Assembly (NCBI GenBank): GCA_964450115.1
Contig: CAYVCD010000083.1
Span: 1-5,722 of the forward strand
From: 2-01-FULL-45-10 sp964450115
Lineage (GTDB): Bacteria; Omnitrophota; Gorgyraeia; 2-01-FULL-45-10
Length of the DNA: 5,722 nt
Reading direction: 5' to 3'
Shown here: piece by piece, positions 1 through 5,722 of the stretch
Position numbering within the stretch: the first letter of the stretch is position 1
Layout: each line of letters starts with the position of its first letter
Notes under the pieces: model-generated
What the model was told of the DNA's origin: nothing
Seen by the model: the letters and a program-made list of their open reading frames with translations, nothing else
The model's database searches: none
Program-made: the position numbers and the translations under genes

Positions 1-2650
1 TGACCAGATGGCGGTGCACGTTCCTCTGTCGGTAGAAGCCCAGATGGAAGCGCGATTGATGATGATGTCTTCAAATAACATATTTTCGCCGGCGGACGGC
101 AGGCCGATAACAACGCCCACACAGGATATAGTGTTGGGATGTTACTATCTTACCAAAGAGAGGCCCGGCGCCAAGGGAGAGGGCATGTCGTTCTCATCTG
201 CCGAAGAGGTCATAGTGGCATACCAGGATGATGAAGTCCAGATCCACGCCAAGATAAAAGTTTCGATAGACGGGCTCTCGATAGATACTACAGTGGGCAG
301 GGTCCTCTTCAATCAGTATCTGCCCAGGGGAATAAAATTCTTTAATGATACCATGAGCAAGTCCAAACTCAGCGGCGTCATAAACGAATGCTATAAAGTG
401 AAGGGGCACCAGGCTGTAATAAAATTATTGGATGATCTGAAGAAAGCCGGCTTTGAGGAAGCAACGAAGGCCGGCCTTTCCATATCCGTTGATGACCTTA
501 AGATACCACAGAAGAAACAGGAGTATCTGGCCAGGACGAAGACGGATGTCACCCATATCGATGATCAGTACAGAAAAGGTCTTATAACCGACAGAGAGAG
601 ATACAACAAGATCATCGACTTGTGGACCCATACCACGGATGACGTATCAGATCTTATATTCCAGGAACTCGATTCGTTCAACCCTGTATTCATGATGGCG
701 GATTCCGGTGCGCGTGGTTCAAAGCTTCAGATAAGGCAGTTGGCGGGTATGAGAGGTCTGATGGCAAAGCCTTCCGGTGAGATCATTGAAACACCGATCA
801 CGGCTAACTTCAGAGAGGGCCTCACGGTCCTCGAGTATTTCATCTCAACGCACGGAGCGCGCAAAGGATTGGCGGATACCGCATTGAAGACCGCAGATTC
901 CGGTTATATGACGAGACGCTTGGTAGACGTTGCGCAGGATGTCATAATCAGCATAGACGATTGCGATACCGTTAACGGTATCTTGATAAGCGCGATAATC
1001 GAAGGTGATGAAGTAGTCGTTCCGCTCTCGGAAAGAATAATAGGCAGAGTAGCGCTTGACAATATAGTCGACGTTATTACGGATACGGTGCTGGTCGAGG
1101 CCGGGGCTGAGATAACGATGGAGAAGGCCGTAATGATAGAGGCGGCCGGCATAGAGAAGATCAGGATAAGAAGCGTTCTCACGTGCGAGGCCAAGCGCGG
1201 TGTCTGTGCGAAGTGCTACGGAAGAGATCTGGCGACAGGCCGCGTGGTAGATCTTGGCACTGCGGTAGGTATAATAGCCGCGCAATCCATCGGAGAGCCC
1301 GGAACTCAGCTTACAATGAGAACATTCCACATCGGCGGAACAGCGTCGAGAATAGTCGAGCAGTCTTACATAGAATCGAAAAACGAAGGTGCTGTAAAGT
1401 ACCATAATATAAGGGTCGTGAAGACCAAAAAAGATGGCGAGTTCGTAGTATTGAATAGGAACGGACAGGTCAGTATCAATGACGGCGATGGCAGGGAGCT
1501 TGAAAGGCACACGCTGCCTCAAGGCTCCTTGGTCCGCGCAGGCGATGGCGACAAAGTTAAAGCAGGGACGATATTCGTGAAGTGGGATCCTTACACGGTG
1601 CCGATATTGACCGAAGTTTCCGGGAAGCTCAAGTTCGAGGATATCAAAGAAGGTGTAACCATGAAGGAAGAGCTCGATCCCGCCACCAGGCTTAAGAACA
1701 GGGTCATAGTGGAGCACAAGGGAGATTTTCACCCTCAAATACTCGTTATAGATTCAAAAGACGAAGTTCTGGCGATATATCCGATACCGGCCGGCGCCCA
1801 TATTATAGTCCATGACAAAGCTGCGGTTACCGCCGGTGATATATTGGCGAAGACGCCCAGGGTCGTTACGAAGACAAAGGATATCACGGGAGGTCTGCCG
1901 AGAGTTGCTGAGCTGTTCGAAGCAAGGCGTCCTAAAGATCCGGCGATAATAAGCGAAATAGACGGCGTGGTGGAATTCGGCGAATCCAAAAAAGGGCAGA
2001 AGAGGGTAGTTGTAACCTCGTCTACCGGGATGAAGAAAGAATATCTCATACCGCACGGAAAACATTTGAACGTTTATAAAGGCGATAAAATATTAGCCGG
2101 CGAGCAGATCATAGACGGGCCGGTAGTCCCGCAGGATATATTGAAAGTATCGGGAGATAAGAAATTGCAGGAGTACCTTGTCAACGAAGTCCAGGAAGTT
2201 TATAGGTTGCAGGGTGTGAAGATAAACGATAAACATATAGAGGTAATAGTAAGACAGATGCTGGGCAAAGTCAGGATAGAGGAGCCAGGCGACACGATAT
2301 TCCTGTCAGGACAGCAGGTCGATAGGAACGTATACCTGGACGAGAACAAGAGGATCGTCAAGAAGAAAGGCAAACCCGCGAGCGCAACGCCGGTACTTTT
2401 GGGTATAACGAAAGCATCTCTTAATACCGAGAGCTTCATCTCAGCCGCGAGCTTCCAGGAGACGACCAGAGTATTGACCGAAGCCGCCGCGAATGGCAAG
2501 ATAGATTACTTGAGAGGATTAAAAGAGAACGTAATAATGGGCCATCTCATTCCTGCCGGGACAGGTTTTGACATCCACAGGAATATAGATATGGTGAAGC
2601 ATGTTTCTATCGACGATAAAAAAGAAGGAAAGAAGGAAGAAAAGAAATAA
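1..2650 (+). CDS. rpoC: RNA polymerase beta' subunit, C-terminal two thirds (5' partial)
   Basis: Largest core subunit of DNA-directed RNA polymerase, which synthesises RNA from NTPs. The gene runs in from upstream; the first full codon is GAC at 2-4, the last Asp of the NADFDGD Mg-binding motif, followed by QMAVHVPLSVEAQMEAR. Residues below count from the Met at 8. The bridge helix lies around 270-309 (FISTHGARKGLADTALKT). All four zinc-ligand cysteines are present (C319, C393, C400, C403, matching E. coli C814, C888, C895, C898). The trigger loop reads TMRTFHIGG with M437 and H441, matching E. coli M932 and H936. An insertion of about 170 residues then splits the loop before KDITGGLPRV (from about 624). 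The conserved C-terminal block LVNEVQEVYRLQGVKINDKH starts near 724, and LIPAGTG is followed by only a short tail ending KKEGKKEEKK. No frameshift or stop is seen. It ends 2 nt before rpsL. Identity is certain; only the 5' end is missing. Confidence 0.99.
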   Translation, partial: DQMAVHVPLSVEAQMEARLMMMSSNNIFSPADGRPITTPTQDIVLGCYYLTKERPGAKGEGMSFSSAEEVIVAYQDDEVQIHAKIKVSIDGLSIDTTVGRVLFNQYLPRGIKFFNDTMSKSKLSGVINECYKVKGHQAVIKLLDDLKKAGFEEATKAGLSISVDDLKIPQKKQEYLARTKTDVTHIDDQYRKGLITDRERYNKIIDLWTHTTDDVSDLIFQELDSFNPVFMMADSGARGSKLQIRQLAGMRGLMAKPSGEIIETPITANFREGLTVLEYFISTHGARKGLADTALKTADSGYMTRRLVDVAQDVIISIDDCDTVNGILISAIIEGDEVVVPLSERIIGRVALDNIVDVITDTVLVEAGAEITMEKAVMIEAAGIEKIRIRSVLTCEAKRGVCAKCYGRDLATGRVVDLGTAVGIIAAQSIGEPGTQLTMRTFHIGGTASRIVEQSYIESKNEGAVKYHNIRVVKTKKDGEFVVLNRNGQVSINDGDGRELERHTLPQGSLVRAGDGDKVKAGTIFVKWDPYTVPILTEVSGKLKFEDIKEGVTMKEELDPATRLKNRVIVEHKGDFHPQILVIDSKDEVLAIYPIPAGAHIIVHDKAAVTAGDILAKTPRVVTKTKDITGGLPRVAELFEARRPKDPAIISEIDGVVEFGESKKGQKRVVVTSSTGMKKEYLIPHGKHLNVYKGDKILAGEQIIDGPVVPQDILKVSGDKKLQEYLVNEVQEVYRLQGVKINDKHIEVIVRQMLGKVRIEEPGDTIFLSGQQVDRNVYLDENKRIVKKKGKPASATPVLLGITKASLNTESFISAASFQETTRVLTEAAANGKIDYLRGLKENVIMGHLIPAGTGFDIHRNIDMVKHVSIDDKKEGKKEEKK
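1349..1867 (+). other. SI3-type lineage-specific insertion within the beta' trigger loop (domain inside rpoC)
   Basis: In bacteria without this insertion the trigger loop runs from TMRTFH-GG within a few residues into DITQGLPR. Here about 170 residues (roughly 448-620 of the visible protein) separate FHIGGTAS from KDITGGLPRV. The insert is rich in short beta-strand-like stretches with Gly/Asp turns, for example VSGKLKFEDI and AVTAGDILAKTP. This fits the sandwich-barrel hybrid motifs known for E. coli SI3 (188 residues, at about 943-1130). Several pieces recall E. coli directly, such as WDPYTVPILTEVSG against WDPHTMPVITEVSG. In E. coli this domain moves with trigger-loop folding and affects pausing and cleavage. 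Boundaries are estimated by alignment from memory. Confidence 0.85.
2633..2639 (+). promoter_or_regulatory. Purine-rich, distant ribosome binding site for rpsL, inside the rpoC tail
   Basis: The best Shine-Dalgarno-like string before the rpsL ATG is AAGGAAG at 2633-2639 within an almost pure A/G run (about 2618-2647). Spacing to the ATG is 13 nt, longer than the usual 5-9. Because rpoC ends only 2 nt before the start, rpsL translation is probably coupled to rpoC termination. The site is inferred from sequence alone. Confidence 0.5.
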
Positions 2651-2652
2651 TT

Positions 2653-3063
2653 ATGCCTACGATAAACCAACTTATACGGCTTGGAAGAGTAAAGTTCACG
2701 AAGAAGAGCAAATCACCCGCCCTCAAAGGCTGCGCGCAGAGACGCGGAGTATGTCTGCAGGTCAAGACACAGACCCCAAAGAAACCTAACTCGGCACTGA
2801 GAAAAGTTGCCAGGGTGAGACTTACGAATTCGGTTGAAGTCACATCCTATATACCGGGAGAAGGGCATAATCTTCAGGAACATTCCATAGTCCTGGTCAG
2901 GGGCGGAAGAGTAAAAGACCTTCCCGGAGTCAGGTATCATATTGTGAGAGGCGTTCTTGATACGGCCGGCGTGGCTAACAGGAAGAAGTCGCGTTCAAAG
3001 TACGGAGCCAAGAGGCCGAAAGAGACAAAAGCACCTGTTCCACCTAAGGCAGCTAAAACTTAA
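2653..3063 (+). CDS. rpsL: 30S ribosomal protein S12
   Basis: S12 sits at the decoding centre of the 30S subunit and contributes to tRNA selection and accuracy. The 136-residue product is collinear with E. coli S12 (124 residues) without gaps up to KRPK. It shows the family signatures TPKKPNSALRK (P42-K51), GEGHNLQEHS (69-78) and RGGRVKDLPGVRYH (83-96). K43 and K88, sites of classical streptomycin-resistance changes, are the wild-type lysines, and D89, the residue methylthiolated by RimO in E. coli, is present. After K123 a 13-residue Ala/Pro/Lys-rich tail makes the protein about 12 residues longer than E. coli S12. The ATG follows the rpoC stop by 2 nt, and MPTINQL matches the normal N-terminus (MATVNQL in E. 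coli), so the start is secure. It is second in an rpoC-rpsL-rpsG-fusA-tuf run. Confidence 0.99.
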   Translation: MPTINQLIRLGRVKFTKKSKSPALKGCAQRRGVCLQVKTQTPKKPNSALRKVARVRLTNSVEVTSYIPGEGHNLQEHSIVLVRGGRVKDLPGVRYHIVRGVLDTAGVANRKKSRSKYGAKRPKETKAPVPPKAAKT

Positions 3064-3066
3064 GGA
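3061..3066 (+). promoter_or_regulatory. Shine-Dalgarno site of rpsG overlapping the rpsL stop codon
   Basis: TAAGGA pairs with the 16S rRNA 3' end and lies 6 nt before the rpsG ATG at 3073. Its first three bases are the rpsL stop codon TAA, so rpsL termination and rpsG initiation share bases. This favours coupled translation and equal output of S12 and S7. Confidence 0.8.
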
Positions 3067-3072
3067 ATACAA

Positions 3073-3540
3073 ATGAGAAGACGAAGAGCTGAAAAGCGAG
3101 AGATAGTTCCCGATCCAAAATATAAGAACGTTACGGTAGCCAAGTTCATCAACATGGTTATGGAGAGAGGCAAGAAGGCCGTGGCGGAAAGAATAGTCTA
3201 CAAGTGCTTTGATATACTGGCCCAGAAGACCGGAAAGGGATCCCTGGAAGTCTTCCTGAAGGCTCTCGACAATGCACGACCATTGCTGGAAGTTAAGCCC
3301 AGGCGTATAGGCGGGGCAACTTATCAGATACCGATAGAAGTCAGAAGCGAACGCGGCATATCTATAGCTATGAGATGGGTGCGTAACTTCGCGAGAGTGA
3401 AGAAGGGCAAACCCATGGAGATAAAGCTATCCGACGAGATACTCGATGCGTATAAGGGCGAAGGAAGCAGCATGAAGAAGAGAGAAGATAGCCATAAGAT
3501 GGCGGAGGCGAATAAAGCATTCGCCCATTACAGATGGTAG
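3073..3540 (+). CDS. rpsG: 30S ribosomal protein S7
   Basis: S7 is a primary 16S rRNA-binding protein that nucleates assembly of the 30S head and borders the E site and mRNA exit channel. The product is 155 residues, the usual length. It begins with the basic N-terminal arm (MRRRRAEKREIVPDPKY), continues with KFINMVMERGKKAVAERIVY and NARPLLEVKPRRIGGATYQ (the rRNA-binding core and beta-hairpin region), and ends with the hallmark MAEANKAFAHYRW. The ATG has a clear SD 6 nt upstream. The neighbours are rpsL 9 nt upstream and fusA, whose possible first ATG overlaps the last 7 nt of this gene. In E. coli S7 represses its own operon by binding the long rpsL-rpsG spacer; no such spacer exists here. 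Isoleucine is ATA in 10 of 11 cases. No truncation or oddity is seen in the protein. Confidence 0.99.
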   Translation: MRRRRAEKREIVPDPKYKNVTVAKFINMVMERGKKAVAERIVYKCFDILAQKTGKGSLEVFLKALDNARPLLEVKPRRIGGATYQIPIEVRSERGISIAMRWVRNFARVKKGKPMEIKLSDEILDAYKGEGSSMKKREDSHKMAEANKAFAHYRW

Positions 3541-3545
3541 ACCAA

Positions 3546-5648
3546 ATGACTAAAGAGTTAACGAGAATAGAGAAACTGCGTAATATAGGTATCATCGCGC
3601 ATATAGATGCCGGTAAGACTACTACTACCGAGAGGATACTATATTGCACCGGTATAATCCATAAGATAGGCGAAGTGGATGACGGCACGACTTCCATGGA
3701 CTTCATGGTCCAGGAGCAGGAGCGCGGTATAACGATAATGAGCGCTGCGACTACATGCTTCTGGAAAGATAAGAATATAAACATAATAGATACTCCTGGA
3801 CACGTTGATTTCACCGTAGAAGTAGAGAGATCTCTTAAAGTATTGGATGGAGCGGTGGTCGTATTTTGCGCGGTCGGAGGAGTTCAACCTCAGTCCGAAA
3901 CGGTATGGAGACAGGCGGATAAGTATAAGGTCCCCAGGGTAGCATTTATAAATAAGATGGATAGGACCGGCGCCAATTTCTTTTCGGTCGTAGAGCAGAT
4001 ACGCACAAGGCTCGGCGCGAAACCTTTGATCCTGCAGGTCCCCATAGGCGCGGAGGCTAATTTTGCCGGAGTGGTCGACCTGGTCACGATGAAGGCCCTT
4101 GTATATAAGGGAGAGGATGAAAACTCCACATTCGATATCCAGGAGATACCGGCTGAGCTGAAGCCGTTGGCGAGTGAATGGCGCCATAAGCTGATCGAGA
4201 ACTTGGGCGAAGCGCATGAGATAGTAATGGAAAAATATATAAACGAGCAAGGCATATATCCTCACGAACTGGTCGCTCACATAAGACATGCGACAGTCAC
4301 CGGCAAGATAGTTCCCGTATTCTGCGGCGCATCTGCCAAGAACAGGGGCATACAGCCTCTTCTTGATGCGGTAATTGATTATCTGCCGTCACCTGTAGAT
4401 ATTCTACCTATAAAAGGTATAAACCCTGAGACAAAAGAGGAGATCGTACGAAAGCCTTCAGACGAAGAGAAGTTCAGCGGCCTCATATTTAAAATTAAAG
4501 CGGACCCGTTCGTAGGTAAGTTGGCTTACCTAAGAGTTTATTCGGGCGTATTAAAGGCGGGAGAGTACGCGTATAATTCCACAAAGGACCTGAAAGAGAG
4601 AGTCGGGAAGTTAGTCAAGATGCATGCGAATAAACAGGAGATAGTCGAATCGGCGCGCGCAGGAGATATCGTGGCGGCCGTAGGCTTAAAGGGCACCAAG
4701 ACGGGAGATACTCTCTGCGATGAAGAGGATCCTATAGTTCTTGGGGCAATAAGTTTCCCCGAGCCTGTCATATCCATGTCGATAGAGCCGAAGACGAAGG
4801 CTGATGAAGAGAAGCTTGGGATGGCTTTAAATAGGCTGGAAGAAGAGGACCCCACTTTCAAAGTCACATATAATAAAGAGACCGGCCAGACCATCATTAG
4901 CGGTATGGGCGAGCTGCATTTGGAAATTATTATAGATAGGATGTTGCGAGAATTTAACGTCGCCGCGAACGTTGACAAACCGCAGGTCGCTTATAAAGAG
5001 ACGATCAGCAAGAGCTCGAGAGCGATCGGTAAATTTATACAGCAGTCGGGCGGACGCGGGCAGTACGGGCACGTTGTATTCGATGTGGCTCCCGGGGCAA
5101 AAGGCACCGGTGTGATATTCAATAATAAGATAATAGGCGGTTCCATACCGAGAGAATATATATCATCGGTTGAAGAAGGCGTTATAGATGCAGCTCTAAA
5201 CGGGTTCCTTGCCGGATATCCGGTAACTGATATAGAGGTAACGCTCATTGACGGGTCTTACCATGAAGTCGACTCATCTGATATAGCTTTCAAGATGGCC
5301 GCAAGGATCGGTTTCAACGAAGGTTTGAAGAACGGCGGTTCGGTGCTCTTGGAGCCTATAATGAATCTCGAAGTCGAGACGCCCGAAAATTATCTCGGGG
5401 ATGTTATCGGAGATTTGAGCTCACGTCGTGTGCGTATATCGGAGATGTGCGACAGGGGAAATCTTAAAGTTGTGCGCGGACACGCGCCTTTAAGCGAGAT
5501 GTTCGGTTATTCTACCATAGTGAGAAGCCTTTCGCAGGGTAGAGCGACCTACACAATGGAGCCTTCCTTCTTCCAGGAAGTGCCTAAAAATATATCGGAA
5601 AAGATAGTCCAGGCAAACAGCGGTAACGAACAGCGCAAAAAGATATAA
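3546..5648 (+). CDS. fusA: Translation elongation factor G
   Basis: EF-G is the GTPase that drives tRNA-mRNA translocation and, with RRF, ribosome recycling. Counting from the ATG at 3546 (700 residues), the G domain shows the P-loop AHIDAGKTTTTER (G23-K24-T25), switch I RGITI with T63, switch II DTPGHVD (82-88, H86), NKMD (136-139) and the G5 element CGASA (260-264). Domain II (FKIKADPFVGKLAYLRVYSG), domain III (PEPVISMSIEPKTKADEEKL, then SGMGELHLEI) and domain IV (GGRGQYGHV; tip loop DGSYHEVDSS with H573, matching E. coli H583) follow. The domain V motif EMFGY precedes a short basic end. Length and order are those of a canonical translocase; it lacks features of tetracycline-resistance proteins or BipA. 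The start is uncertain: an in-frame ATG at 3534 would add four residues (MVDQ) and overlap rpsG by 7 nt. Neither ATG has a good SD, so coupling to rpsG is likely. I prefer 3546 because it avoids the overlap. Confidence 0.98.
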   Translation: MTKELTRIEKLRNIGIIAHIDAGKTTTTERILYCTGIIHKIGEVDDGTTSMDFMVQEQERGITIMSAATTCFWKDKNINIIDTPGHVDFTVEVERSLKVLDGAVVVFCAVGGVQPQSETVWRQADKYKVPRVAFINKMDRTGANFFSVVEQIRTRLGAKPLILQVPIGAEANFAGVVDLVTMKALVYKGEDENSTFDIQEIPAELKPLASEWRHKLIENLGEAHEIVMEKYINEQGIYPHELVAHIRHATVTGKIVPVFCGASAKNRGIQPLLDAVIDYLPSPVDILPIKGINPETKEEIVRKPSDEEKFSGLIFKIKADPFVGKLAYLRVYSGVLKAGEYAYNSTKDLKERVGKLVKMHANKQEIVESARAGDIVAAVGLKGTKTGDTLCDEEDPIVLGAISFPEPVISMSIEPKTKADEEKLGMALNRLEEEDPTFKVTYNKETGQTIISGMGELHLEIIIDRMLREFNVAANVDKPQVAYKETISKSSRAIGKFIQQSGGRGQYGHVVFDVAPGAKGTGVIFNNKIIGGSIPREYISSVEEGVIDAALNGFLAGYPVTDIEVTLIDGSYHEVDSSDIAFKMAARIGFNEGLKNGGSVLLEPIMNLEVETPENYLGDVIGDLSSRRVRISEMCDRGNLKVVRGHAPLSEMFGYSTIVRSLSQGRATYTMEPSFFQEVPKNISEKIVQANSGNEQRKKI

Positions 5649-5657
5649 TAGTAAATA

Positions 5658-5663
5658 AAGGAG
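5658..5663 (+). promoter_or_regulatory. Strong Shine-Dalgarno site of tuf
   Basis: AAGGAG lies 6 nt before the ATG at 5670, within the 21-nt fusA-tuf spacer. It is the best match to the anti-SD and has the best spacing of any gene in this window. This fits the need for EF-Tu in several-fold excess over EF-G and ribosomes from the same message. Confidence 0.9.
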
Positions 5664-5669
5664 AAATTT

Positions 5670-5722
5670 ATGGCAAAGGAAGCGTTTGTTAGAAGTAAAC
5701 CTCACGTGAACGTAGGTACCAT
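5670..5722 (+). CDS. tuf: Translation elongation factor Tu, N-terminus only (3' partial)
   Basis: EF-Tu delivers aminoacyl-tRNA to the ribosomal A site as a GTP complex. Only 17 complete codons are in the window, translating to MAKEAFVRSKPHVNVGT. This is the near-invariant EF-Tu N-terminus (MAKEKFVRTKPHVNVGT in many bacteria), just short of the P-loop GHVDHGKT. The start is fixed by this match and by AAGGAG 6 nt upstream. Position directly after fusA is the expected str order. Whether this is the only tuf copy, and whether the gene is intact, cannot be seen here. Confidence 0.95.
   Translation, partial: MAKEAFVRSKPHVNVGT

Noticed and set aside
1056..1084. Perfect TTGACA at 1056-1061 inside rpoC as a promoter -35
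   Set aside because: No acceptable -10 hexamer occurs 15-19 nt downstream, and it lies far inside a coding region with no gene start near.
1270..1275. TATAAT hexamers (here, and near 3653) as -10 elements
   Set aside because: The hexamer arises repeatedly from ATA isoleucine codons next to AAT/ATA. I found no matching -35 element, so these are chance matches.
1183..1407. Plus-strand open frame of 74 codons inside rpoC in another frame
   Set aside because: It overlaps the zinc-binding and trigger-loop coding region, the most conserved part of beta', and encodes an Arg-rich sequence with no family resemblance.
845..1738. Long open frame of 297 codons on the minus strand opposite rpoC
   Set aside because: It lies antisense to unbroken, strongly conserved beta' sequence, its translation matches no family I recognise, and its composition (rich in Tyr, Arg, His) is typical of a reverse-complement shadow.
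2601..2789. Plus-strand open frame bridging the rpoC end and rpsL start
   Set aside because: It reads the purine-rich tail and the S12 start out of frame. Both real genes are unmistakable, and the product is low-complexity and charged.
3639..4289. Open frame of 216 codons on the minus strand opposite fusA
   Set aside because: It is antisense to the conserved EF-G GTPase domain, has no recognisable motif, and has a Tyr/Ile/Leu-rich composition explained by ATA-rich codons read backwards.
1..5722. Search for CRISPR arrays, tRNA or rRNA genes, insertion sequences, phage or defence genes
   Set aside because: All but about 40 bases are coding sequence of five housekeeping genes. No direct repeat arrays, inverted terminal repeats, cloverleaf-like segments or foreign-looking genes were seen.

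Overview
The window holds a contiguous stretch of housekeeping genes on the + strand: the 3' two thirds of rpoC (RNA polymerase beta'), then rpsL (S12), rpsG (S7), fusA (EF-G) and the first 17 codons of tuf (EF-Tu). It is the classic 'str' cluster joined directly to the rpoBC transcription unit. Every junction is tight: 2 nt between rpoC and rpsL, 9 nt between rpsL and rpsG, overlap or 5 nt between rpsG and fusA depending on the start chosen, and 21 nt between fusA and tuf. No stretch longer than 21 bases lacks a gene, and I see no terminator or convincing promoter. The simplest reading is one polycistronic unit.

The organism is clearly bacterial. Beta' carries a large insertion in the trigger loop (SI3-type), known from Proteobacteria and other Gram-negative-type phyla and absent from Firmicutes, Actinobacteria and Thermus. 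Base composition looks near 50% GC by eye. Even so, isoleucine is mostly ATA and arginine mostly AGA/AGG, in genes that must be highly expressed. Together with the fused rpoC-str order this suggests an uncultivated, deep-branching Gram-negative-type lineage. A member of the PVC-related groups such as Omnitrophota is my guess, made from memory of such sequences, and it is not proven here.

Region by region: 1-2650 is beta' from the last Asp of the catalytic NADFDGD motif to a short Lys/Glu-rich tail. 2653-3063 is S12, with an Ala/Pro/Lys C-terminal extension. 3073-3540 is a normal-length S7. 3546-5648 (or from 3534) is a complete canonical EF-G with all GTPase motifs. 5649-5669 carries the strongest Shine-Dalgarno of the window, and 5670-5722 is the start of EF-Tu. 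Together these genes make the core of transcription elongation, the decoding centre and head of the 30S subunit, and the two main elongation GTPases.

I found no exotic or undescribed system. The points worth a second look are regulatory and evolutionary: no room for an E. coli-type S7 operator between rpsL and rpsG, the beta' tail codons doubling as the rpsL initiation region, an SD-less fusA start with two in-frame ATGs, and the unusual codon choice.
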